The position numbers were made by a program, and so were the translations under genes. The notes beneath the pieces are model-generated. The model saw nothing but the letters and a program-made list of their open reading frames with translations. It made no database searches and was not told the DNA's origin. This document shows positions 1 through 6,359 of a DNA stretch of 6,749 nucleotides, one piece after another; position 1 is the first letter of the stretch; each line of letters begins with the position of its first letter. Origin of the DNA: DAOTXN01 sp034435435 (lineage in GTDB: Bacteria > Chloroflexota > Anaerolineae > S140-20); assembly GCA_034435435.1 (NCBI GenBank), contig DAOTXN010000056.1, positions 1-6,749 of the forward strand. Reading direction: 5' to 3'.

Positions 1-58
1 CGTCCTCCAATTCCTGCCATTGTTCCGGCGTTAGTTCGATAGTCAATGGTTCGGCCAT
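1..58 (-). CDS. N-terminal fragment of a small unknown protein
   Basis: Only the first 19 codons are in the window, reading MAEPLTIELTPEQWQELED on the minus strand; the rest lies beyond position 1. The ATG at 58-56 is preceded by a strong Shine-Dalgarno, GGAGGTGAG, about 5 bases upstream, which is the main support for a real start. The short beta-like stretch followed by an acidic helix resembles the start of many small antitoxin-like or regulatory proteins, but 19 residues are too few to assign a family. I saw no convincing promoter between it and the repeats at 131-229. Confidence 0.6.
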   Translation of the reverse strand, partial: MAEPLTIELTPEQWQELED

Positions 59-130
59 TGTGCTCACCTCCATCGGCTATAACACCCGACTGCCAAGACC
101 GTTACCGAATTTAATTCTTAAGGTTCATTA

Positions 131-229
131 GCCGGAGAATCCTCGCTAAAGCGAGACGTCCGGTCTAAAGCGACGTGACCGGACGTCCGGCTTCAGCCGA
201 GAATCCTCGCTAAAGCGAGACGTCCGGTC
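131..229. repeat. Cluster of palindromic repeat modules
   Basis: A 31-base unit occurs twice as an exact direct repeat, at 135-165 and 199-229, in both cases just after GCC. Each copy holds a small hairpin, CTCGC-TAAA-GCGAG. Between the copies are an 11-bp perfect inverted repeat (GACGTCCGGTC at 155-165 against GACCGGACGTC at 177-187), a 12-base palindrome CCGGACGTCCGG at 179-190, and a second type of mini-hairpin, CGGC-TTCA-GCCG, at 188-199. The cluster directly abuts the broken end of the transposase relic. It is most likely a dispersed, non-coding palindromic repeat family; no coding function is seen. Confidence 0.75.
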
Positions 230-230
230 A

Positions 231-524
231 CGACAAGCGGCTGCGGCCGCTGGCGGGCCTGGATGGAGGTCTTTGCGTCCACACACACGACAAGTCCCGC
301 CTTGCAGCAGTTCTTTCGCTCGTGCGTAGAGCCGCAGCGCCGGCGCCGCGCGTTCGAGAAAGGCTTGCGGGTCCAGTGTGTGCTGCCAACTGGGGTAGCG
401 CCACGGCCGCAGCTTTTCCGCTCACCTTCACGTGAGACGCCTTGTGAGCATTCGCCAGCTTCCGTAGGGCTTGCTCTTCTTCTGTTGTTAACTCGATGGG
501 ATACTTGGGCTTGGGTCCGCGCAT
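231..524 (-). pseudogene. IS630-family transposase relic, internally deleted and frameshifted
   Basis: The ATG at 524-522 follows a near-perfect Shine-Dalgarno (AGGAGGTG, 5 bases upstream) and starts MRGPKPKYPIELTTEEEQAL, the typical N-terminus of one IS630 transposase group. After about 32 residues (to roughly 430) homology breaks off. It resumes in another frame at about 406 with PWRYPSWQHTLDPQAFLERA, and after another frameshift near 284-296 continues as VVCVDAKTSIQARQRPQPL, where the D is the first acidic residue of the DDE catalytic triad. The DNA-binding helix-turn-helix region between the two parts is missing. Everything after the first catalytic motif, including the remaining DDE residues, is lost at about 231, where the repeat cluster begins. 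A nonfunctional insertion-sequence remnant; family assignment is from recognised motifs. Confidence 0.82.
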
Positions 525-603
525 CTTGCACCTCCTGGCCCAAGTATACCTCAACTCAGCCGCTTAAGATAGGCGCGAATTTGCGCGTCGCTGTACCAAG
601 TTG

Positions 604-636
604 GGCGCCGCGCGTTCGAGTCGCGCCAGGGGCGCC
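604..636. other. GC-rich hairpin downstream of the 649-1245 gene
   Basis: GGCGCC at 604-609 pairs with GGCGCC at 631-636, and inside it GCGCG (610-614) pairs with CGCGC (622-626) around the 7-base loop TTCGAGT, leaving a 4-base bulge (627-630). It starts about 13 bases past the stop codon of the minus-strand gene, so it could end or protect that transcript, but no T-run follows in the minus direction. The inner stem and loop look like a tRNA T-arm, but the rest of a tRNA is absent. Confidence 0.4.
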
Positions 637-648
637 TGAAGCTCGTGG

Positions 649-1245
649 CTATCCTTCAAACAGTCTTTGCGCAGCGTCGGCCACCAAGGCCGGCGTCAAC
701 ACCACATCGTCCTGATTCAATTCCTGCGCGGCCCGTAGAATTCGTTGCCGGCTGGCTGTGCGTCGGTCAGTAAATTGATAGACAGCGCTCATAAACGCTT
801 CCGCAGATAGCCGCTGCGGATTCAACCCCTCCTCCTCAGCCCGGTCCCAATTTTCTTGCAAAACGGCCCCCAATTTTTCCATCATTGTTTTGGGTGGTTT
901 GGACGCAGCATCCGCCAAGTCATCCGGTTCGCTATGTCGGTTTGTGCTGGTAGCCAACGCAACATTGGCAAAGGAATGGTTAGGGGATGCGGCGACGGCC
1001 TTGGATGTTGCGCGCGCTGCCCGACGTGACACAGTCTGCCGTCCCTTTTGCTTGTGCTGTTGTTGAACCTTGGCGACGACCTTTTCCATTGACAGATTCC
1101 TAGTAGGTACTTTTTTTATCGCAGCCAAGATTTCGGCGTGAGATAGCGGTTGACCAACGCGAGACTCGACCCGTTTGATGAATTGGATCGCCATGTCTTC
1201 CGTCGAGCGTAGAATAGCAGCAATTTCCTTGAGTGCGTTCTCCAT
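649..1245 (-). CDS. Unknown 198-residue protein with two helical ends and a basic linker
   Basis: I do not recognise this family. The ATG at 1245-1243 is chosen over the in-frame GTG at 1263 because the purine-rich ribosome site AGAGGGGG lies just upstream of it (1250-1257), and the promoter at 1278-1306 fits a short leader of about 25 bases. Residues 1-60 look like an amphipathic helical region (MENALKEIAAILRSTEDM at the start). Residues 61-118 are Lys/Arg/Ala/Ser-rich, low in complexity and probably disordered. Residues 119-198 form a second predicted helical domain, TMMEKLGAVLQENWDRAEEE onward, ending DAAQRLFEG. There is no signal peptide, membrane segment or Cys/His cluster. It is cytoplasmic by appearance. 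The basic linker could contact nucleic acid, but that is speculation. It is transcribed divergently from the kinase gene. Confidence 0.8.
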   Translation of the reverse strand: MENALKEIAAILRSTEDMAIQFIKRVESRVGQPLSHAEILAAIKKVPTRNLSMEKVVAKVQQQHKQKGRQTVSRRAARATSKAVAASPNHSFANVALATSTNRHSEPDDLADAASKPPKTMMEKLGAVLQENWDRAEEEGLNPQRLSAEAFMSAVYQFTDRRTASRQRILRAAQELNQDDVVLTPALVADAAQRLFEG

Positions 1246-1277
1246 AATTCCCCCTCTTGACACGATCCTTCATTGGC

Positions 1278-1306
1278 ATTATACCTGGTTTTGTCTTTGA
1301 TGTCTA
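1278..1306 (-). promoter_or_regulatory. Sigma70-type promoter for the unknown 649-1245 gene
   Basis: On the minus strand TAGACA (1306-1301, 5 of 6 to TTGACA) is followed after exactly 17 bases by a perfect TATAAT (1283-1278). Transcription would start near 1271, giving a leader of about 25 bases before the ATG at 1245. This is one of the best promoter matches in the window. Confidence 0.75.
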
Positions 1307-1361
1307 TGAGCCAGGCGAGTATTAAAGCGCCAGGGTGAGCACCTGTCATTTTTAGCTTTCC

Positions 1362-1390
1362 TTGCCCGCACAGTTGAAATGGAGTAAAAT
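1362..1390 (+). promoter_or_regulatory. Candidate promoter for the kinase gene
   Basis: TTGCCC at 1362-1367 (4 of 6) and TAAAAT at 1385-1390 (5 of 6) are separated by 17 bases, placing the transcript start near 1397, about 47 bases before the ATG at 1444. A second TTGAC-like hexamer at 1402-1407 lacks a good -10 and would put the start at the ribosome site. Confidence 0.45.
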
Positions 1391-1443
1391 AAAGCGTCTG
1401 GTTGACTTTTTTGTGCCTCATTTGTCCTTATGCAAGGGGGGCT

Positions 1444-3366
1444 ATGATACCAAATGTTTTAAACCATCGCTATCATCTGCTGGCTGCTATTGCGGGCGGC
1501 GGCATGGCAATCGTCTATAAAGCCCAAGACCGCTTGCTCAACCGCATAGTGGCGGTCAAGGTTTTGCGACCCGAATATGCCCGTGACCCGGCCTTTTTGT
1601 CCAGCTTTCGTCAGGAAGCCCAAGCCGCCGCCAACTTGACCCATCCCAACATTGTCACAATTTACGACGTGGGTCAAGATGGCGACCACCATTACATCGT
1701 GATGGAGCATGTCGAGGGGCGCGACCTCAAGTCGATCATCCGCGAAGAAGCGCCGTTTTCTATCGGACAGGCGCTCGACATCGCAGTTGACGTTTGCGAA
1801 GGTGTGGGTTTTGCCCACCGCGCCGGTATTGTACATTGCGATGTCAAGCCTCAGAACGTGCTCATCACTCCCGATGGGCGGGCCAAAGTAACCGACTTTG
1901 GCATCGCCCGCGCTTTTTCTCAAATCGTACCTCGTGAAGTAGAGACGGTGTGGGGAACGCCGCACTACTTTGCGCCAGAGCAGGCCGCTGGCGAACCGCC
2001 TACTCCGGCCAGTGACGTGTACAGCATCGGCATTATGCTCTACGAGATGCTCTCTGGGCGGTTGCCCTTTGACGGGCCTGATCACGCGACCCTGGCCATG
2101 ATGCACATGCGCGACGAGCCGCCGCCTCTGCACCGCATCAATCCGCAGGTGCCGTTACAATTAGAGCAGATCGTGCGCAAAGTGCTCTCCAAAGAACCCG
2201 CCGCGCGTTACCGTTCGGCCGATCATTTTGGACATATCCTCACCGGCTATCGCACGGGCGCCGATCAGATGACGGGTTTTCAACCCGCTGCGGCGCCTCG
2301 CGCGACCGCACAGCCTCCCACAACTACCGGCCCGCAACCTGTCCGTCGCCCGCAGCCCCGTCAACCGATCCGATCGGCCGGTCCCGACTGGCAACTATTG
2401 TTTGTCGGGGTGGTGGCCGCGTTGACCGTGCTTGGGCTAGTGCCCCTGTGGACGGTGGTTTATCGCACCTACGCAGACCTGGGGCAACCTACGCCCACCC
2501 CGGTCATCACGTCTGTCATGACACCTGTGCCCAATACTGCCATCGTGCCTCAACTGCTCGGTCTTGCGCTCGAAGCCGCCCAAGAAGAAGCTGCACGGTC
2601 CAACCTGGGGCTGGTGATAGAAGAACGCGCAGACCCCACCCATCCCATTCCCACGGTGTTAGAGCAAAATCCCTCCGCCGGACAAATGGTGCCTGTGGCG
2701 TCACAAGTCAGACTCGTGGTGAGTAAGCGCCTGACTGTCTCGGACGTGCCAGACGTGTTGGGGCTGATTTTGGATCAGCAAGTGCGCGCTGGGCTGGAAT
2801 CGCGCGGCTGGAAGCTGGAGACGGCAGAAACGTGGAGCGGTGAGCCAATTGGGCAGATTTTAGCTGTCGAACCGGCGGTAGGCACGCCGTTGGCCGAGGG
2901 CGAAACGCTCAAGCTCACGCTTAGCGCCGGCGTCGGTCAACCCCTGGCGCTAGAAGTGAATCTCAATAACCTGATCTTCCTGGAATCCGCCCGACTGGAG
3001 CGCGACCGCTACGCTCCGGGTGAAACGGTTTCGTTCGTGTTGCGCTGGCGAGCGCTGCAACCTGTATCCGAATCGTACATCGTGTTTGTTCATCTCGCCG
3101 GCCCCAGCGGCGCGACCGTGGCCCAAGACGATCGCGAGCCGCGTGTGGGCGACGTGGGTCTGCCCACTAACGGTTGGACGCCCGGCGTCATCGTGGCCGA
3201 CAATCACGCGATCACTATTCCTGCCTCTGCTGCCGCCGGGACCTACCAACTTTGGACAGGAATGTACCTGCCGACCAACGGCCAACGCCTGATCGTGCTG
3301 GACGCAGGGCGTACTCGCCAGCAGGATAATCGGATTTTCGTAACGGAAATCCACGTCGGTCCTTGA
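1444..3366 (+). CDS. Membrane Ser/Thr protein kinase with two PASTA repeats and a C-terminal beta-sandwich domain
   Basis: A 640-residue PknB/PrkC-type kinase that transfers phosphate from ATP to Ser/Thr of target proteins. The start is the ATG at 1444, with AAGGGGGG 2 bases upstream; an upstream TTG at 1402 has no ribosome site. Kinase domain about 9-270: glycine loop IAGGGMA (16-22, with Ala17 where the first Gly is usual), ATP-binding Lys39 in VAVKV, Glu58 of helix C, catalytic loop HCDVKPQN (131-138, Asp133), DFG 151-153, APEQ 177-180. A Pro/Arg/Thr-rich juxtamembrane linker (about 280-312) leads to one membrane helix (318-340). Outside are two PASTA repeats (about 363-428 and 432-496), which in the family bind peptidoglycan fragments, then a beta-rich domain (about 503-640). 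The Arg before the catalytic Asp is Cys, making it a non-RD kinase, which may mean it does not depend on activation-loop phosphorylation. ftsH follows in the same direction. Confidence 0.95.
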   Translation: MIPNVLNHRYHLLAAIAGGGMAIVYKAQDRLLNRIVAVKVLRPEYARDPAFLSSFRQEAQAAANLTHPNIVTIYDVGQDGDHHYIVMEHVEGRDLKSIIREEAPFSIGQALDIAVDVCEGVGFAHRAGIVHCDVKPQNVLITPDGRAKVTDFGIARAFSQIVPREVETVWGTPHYFAPEQAAGEPPTPASDVYSIGIMLYEMLSGRLPFDGPDHATLAMMHMRDEPPPLHRINPQVPLQLEQIVRKVLSKEPAARYRSADHFGHILTGYRTGADQMTGFQPAAAPRATAQPPTTTGPQPVRRPQPRQPIRSAGPDWQLLFVGVVAALTVLGLVPLWTVVYRTYADLGQPTPTPVITSVMTPVPNTAIVPQLLGLALEAAQEEAARSNLGLVIEERADPTHPIPTVLEQNPSAGQMVPVASQVRLVVSKRLTVSDVPDVLGLILDQQVRAGLESRGWKLETAETWSGEPIGQILAVEPAVGTPLAEGETLKLTLSAGVGQPLALEVNLNNLIFLESARLERDRYAPGETVSFVLRWRALQPVSESYIVFVHLAGPSGATVAQDDREPRVGDVGLPTNGWTPGVIVADNHAITIPASAAAGTYQLWTGMYLPTNGQRLIVLDAGRTRQQDNRIFVTEIHVGP

Positions 3367-3419
3367 TCACCCCTGGGCAAGATGAGCATGAAAAAGCGCT
3401 GTGTTTTTCTGATAACTTT

Positions 3420-3448
3420 ATGGCAGAGTTGAATACTTGTGGTATAAT
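3420..3448 (+). promoter_or_regulatory. Extended -10 promoter for ftsH
   Basis: A perfect TATAAT at 3443-3448 is preceded by TGG (3440-3442), giving the TGnTATAAT extended -10 form. The -35 candidate ATGGCA at 3420-3425 (4 of 6) is 17 bases upstream. Transcription would start near 3455, within the 150-base gap after the kinase gene. That also rules out the in-frame TTG at 3460 as a sensible translation start. Confidence 0.7.
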
Positions 3449-3503
3449 CTAAATAAGATTTGAGCACGCCTTCCCGATGCAGACCAAGCTCTAACGGGAG
3501 GGT

Positions 3504-3510
3504 GGGAGGT
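3504..3510 (+). promoter_or_regulatory. Ribosome binding site that sets the ftsH start
   Basis: GGGAGGT lies 6 bases before the GTG at 3517-3519. Other in-frame candidates (TTG 3460, GTG 3502) lack a properly spaced site. The protein then begins MESSRLRNGFVYLLILLAIG, matching the usual short FtsH N-terminus that leads straight into the first membrane helix. Just upstream, 3467-3476 can pair with 3495-3504 as a hairpin that abuts this site. Confidence 0.75.
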
Positions 3511-3516
3511 CGGTTC

Positions 3517-5475
3517 GTGGAATCGTCAAGATTAAGAAATGGGTTTGTCTATTTACTGATTTTACTGGCCATCGGTGCGATTCTGTATAGCTATCGCTCC
3601 CAATCCTCGCGGCCCGACAGCGTCACCATCACGGATGTGGCCGACGCTCTCAAGGGTGAGATCCGGGGAGAGCAGGGCGCTATTTCAAAAATCAAAGTGT
3701 CGGGCGACCGGTTGACAGTTACGTATCGCAGCGGCAACACCGCCGTGGCTCAAAAGGAATCAGACAGCAGCGCCAAAGAAGAATTGATGGCGCTGGGAGT
3801 GACCTCGGAGGAATTGGCCACAATCGAGTGGGAAAATGAGACCCCTAGCGACTGGAGCAACTGGATCGCGTTGCTGGGTTACACGTTGCCGGCGCTGTTT
3901 GTCGTGGGTATCATCTGGTTCATGTTGCGCCAGGCTCAAGGGAGCAACAATCAGGCTCTCTCTTTCGGCAAGAGCCGGGCGCGCATGTTCACTGGCGATC
4001 AGCCCACGGTCACGTTTGACGATGTGGCCGGAGTGGAAGAGGCCAAAGAAGAATTATACGAAGTCGTCGAGTTTCTCAAAGAGCCAGAAAAGTTCATCTC
4101 GTTGGGCGCTCGCATTCCCAAAGGCGTGTTGCTGGTCGGCCCACCCGGCACCGGCAAGACGCTGATGGCCAAAGCCGTTTCCGGCGAGGCCGGGGTGCCC
4201 TTTTTTAGCATTTCCGGTTCCGAGTTTGTCGAGATGTTTGTGGGTGTGGGCGCCAGTCGTGTGCGCGACCTATTCGACCAAGCCAAGCGTCATTCGCCCT
4301 GCATCGTATTTGTAGACGAGATTGATGCCGTCGGGCGACACCGAGGCGCCGGGCTGGGCGGCAGTCACGACGAACGCGAGCAAACGCTGAACCAAATCCT
4401 GGTCGAGATGGACGGTTTTGACACCGATACCAACGTCATCATCGTCGCCGCCACTAACCGCCCCGATATTTTGGACCCCGCTTTGTTGCGCCCCGGTCGC
4501 TTCGACCGGCGCGTCGTGCTGGATCGCCCCGATATGCTAGGGCGAGAAAAGATCCTCAAAGTGCACGTGCGCGGCAAGCCGCTGGCCTCGGACGTGGAGC
4601 TGCCCACGCTGGCCAAATCCACGCCCGGCTTTGTGGGGGCCGACATTGAGAACATGGTCAACGAAGCGGCGATTTTGGCCGCCCGCCGGAACAAAAAGAG
4701 CATCGGTCACCTGGAATTCGAAGAAGCCATCGAGCGGGTCATCGCCGGACCGGAGCGCAAGAGTCGCCTCATCAGTGACAAGGAAAAAGAAATCATCGCC
4801 TATCACGAGACCGGGCACGCCATGGTGGCCCACTTGTTGCCCAACTGCGATCCGGTGCACAAAGTCAGCATCATCGCACGGGGGATGGCCGGAGGTTACA
4901 CGCTGGCATTGCCTGAGTCGGACCGCACTCTCTACAGCAAGGCCAAGTTCAATGATGATCTGGCCTTTGCGCTGGGCGGTCGGGCGGCCGAAGAGATCGT
5001 TTTTGGCGACATCACCACCGGCGCCAGCAACGACCTGGAGCGCGTGACGCAAGTGGCCCGGGCCATGGTAACCCGCTATGGCATGAGCGAAAGACTGGGG
5101 CCGATGGTCTATGGAAAAAAAGAAGAGCTGGTCTTTTTGGGCAAAGAGATCGGCGAACAGCGCGACTATTCGGACGCCGTGGCCGAAGAGATCGACGCCG
5201 AGGTGCGCCAACTGGTTAAGGAAGCCTACGAGACGGCCAAACGCATCCTCACCGAGAACCGGGACAAGTTGGACACCATCGCGCGACACCTGATCGAGGT
5301 AGAGACGCTGGATGCCCAGCAGTTCGCGGCCTTTTTTGAAGAGGACATGGGCAAAGACAAAGGCGCGACTGTAGTGCCCGGCACGCCGCCCTCGACCCGC
5401 GAGCGCCCCGTCGGTGTAAAACGCGAACGCCCCGCGCCAGCGTTGGACAGCCCGCCGCGGCCGGCGCCGGCGTAA
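3517..5475 (+). CDS. ftsH: ATP-dependent zinc metalloprotease FtsH
   Basis: A 652-residue membrane-anchored AAA+ protease that unfolds and degrades damaged or unassembled membrane proteins and selected soluble regulators, as a hexamer. Membrane helices at about 9-25 and 114-136 flank an extracytoplasmic domain. The AAA domain has Walker A GPPGTGKT (208-215), pore loop FVGVG (241-245), Walker B IVFVDEID (263-270) and the second region of homology TNRPDILDPALLRPGRFDR (313-331), with arginine fingers Arg325/Arg328. The protease domain has the zinc motif HETGH (430-434) and third ligand Asp506 in TGASNDLERV. All key residues are present, so it should be active. The last 42 residues (611-652) are a Pro/Arg-rich, probably disordered tail. 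The length is ordinary for the family. It starts with GTG and has its own promoter between it and the kinase gene; a low level of read-through from the kinase gene is possible because no strong terminator separates them. Confidence 0.97.
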   Translation: MESSRLRNGFVYLLILLAIGAILYSYRSQSSRPDSVTITDVADALKGEIRGEQGAISKIKVSGDRLTVTYRSGNTAVAQKESDSSAKEELMALGVTSEELATIEWENETPSDWSNWIALLGYTLPALFVVGIIWFMLRQAQGSNNQALSFGKSRARMFTGDQPTVTFDDVAGVEEAKEELYEVVEFLKEPEKFISLGARIPKGVLLVGPPGTGKTLMAKAVSGEAGVPFFSISGSEFVEMFVGVGASRVRDLFDQAKRHSPCIVFVDEIDAVGRHRGAGLGGSHDEREQTLNQILVEMDGFDTDTNVIIVAATNRPDILDPALLRPGRFDRRVVLDRPDMLGREKILKVHVRGKPLASDVELPTLAKSTPGFVGADIENMVNEAAILAARRNKKSIGHLEFEEAIERVIAGPERKSRLISDKEKEIIAYHETGHAMVAHLLPNCDPVHKVSIIARGMAGGYTLALPESDRTLYSKAKFNDDLAFALGGRAAEEIVFGDITTGASNDLERVTQVARAMVTRYGMSERLGPMVYGKKEELVFLGKEIGEQRDYSDAVAEEIDAEVRQLVKEAYETAKRILTENRDKLDTIARHLIEVETLDAQQFAAFFEEDMGKDKGATVVPGTPPSTRERPVGVKRERPAPALDSPPRPAPA

Positions 5476-5494
5476 AAGACCCTTTCCGCACAAC

Positions 5495-5528
5495 AGACCC
5501 GGCAGGTTTCTCAAAACCTGCCGGGTCT
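5495..5528. repeat. Perfect long palindrome after ftsH, possible terminator or dispersed repeat
   Basis: AGACCCGGCAGGTTT (5495-5509) and AAACCTGCCGGGTCT (5514-5528) are exact reverse complements around the 4-base loop CTCA, a 15-bp stem. It begins 19 bases past the ftsH stop and its far end overlaps the TAG stop of the minus-strand methylase fragment. There is no T-run on either side, so it is not a classic intrinsic terminator, although it could act as a bidirectional transcript end. From memory, near-identical palindromes are scattered through Chloroflexi and cyanobacterial genomes, so a dispersed palindromic repeat is the more likely nature. Confidence 0.7.
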
Positions 5529-5769
5529 ATGATCCCTCTACCACTCGAATCTCTTCTTCTGTCAACCCGTACAATTCGTACACCAGCGCGTCAATCTGCG
5601 CGTCCAGCCGGGCGACCTGCCGGGCCAGGTCGTGACGGCACTCCTCTTTGTGCGTCTCGGCTGCGGCCAGCTCGCGCTGCAAGGCGCAGCATCTCTTCCA
5701 CCCACGCCACCATGCGCTCGTGGCGCTTGCGCCGCCAGATGAGGTTGGTAGTGGAGGGGATTCCATCAG
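5527..5769 (-). pseudogene. C-terminal fragment of a restriction-modification DNA methylase, frameshifted
   Basis: The minus strand ends with an unmistakable C-terminal pattern: LARQVARLDAQIDALVYELY followed by GLTEEEIRVVEGS and TAG (5529-5527). I recognise this coiled helix plus LVYELYGLTEEEI tail from Eco57I/TaqI-like N6-adenine methylases and related BREX PglX-type proteins. Upstream, in a different frame, KRHERMVAWVEEMLRL (up to about 5726) is the matching preceding helix; the frames join near 5680-5684, where one extra base would explain the shift. A stop at about 5784 and the attC site beyond mean that the catalytic methylase domain is absent. It is a decayed tail of a once much larger gene (family length is typically many hundreds of residues). 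The upper boundary is approximate. A small intact protein starting at an internal ATG is possible but unlikely. Confidence 0.72.
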
Positions 5770-5812
5770 TTTCAGAGCGTGGTCATGCGACCGACTTCTG
5801 CGCGACGCCCAA

Positions 5813-6351
<539 letters not shown>

Positions 6352-6359
6352 GGTCGGTT

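Noticed and set aside
131..229. CRISPR array
   Set aside because: Only two exact copies with a 33-base interval, and the interval itself consists of palindromic pieces of the same repeat rather than a unique spacer.
543..571. TATACT hexamer upstream of the transposase relic as a promoter
   Set aside because: The sequence 17 bases upstream (TATCTT) does not resemble a -35 element.
548..620. Possible short coding tail on the minus strand ending YSDAQIRAYLKRLS and a stop
   Set aside because: Looks protein-like, but no start, ribosome site or family could be recognised, and it overlaps the hairpin; a gene relic is possible but not supportable.
604..636. tRNA-like T-arm (GCGCG-TTCGAGT-CGCGC)
   Set aside because: No matching acceptor strand, D-arm or anticodon arm upstream on the plus strand; probably a chance feature of a GC-rich hairpin.
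263..715. 150-codon open frame on the plus strand
   Set aside because: It runs antisense through the transposase relic and the hairpin and into the 3' end of the 649-1245 gene; no ribosome site or domain.
1459..2133. 224-codon open frame antisense to the kinase domain
   Set aside because: Shadow of the conserved kinase coding sequence; no own start signals or recognisable domains.
3390..3409. GAAAAA...TTTTTC inverted repeat as a terminator after the kinase gene
   Set aside because: A 6-bp mostly A-T stem with an 8-base loop is too weak, and no GC stem precedes the T-run.
4537..5514. 325-codon open frame antisense to ftsH
   Set aside because: Fully overlaps a certain ftsH coding region in the opposite strand; the frame is a by-product of GC-rich codon use.
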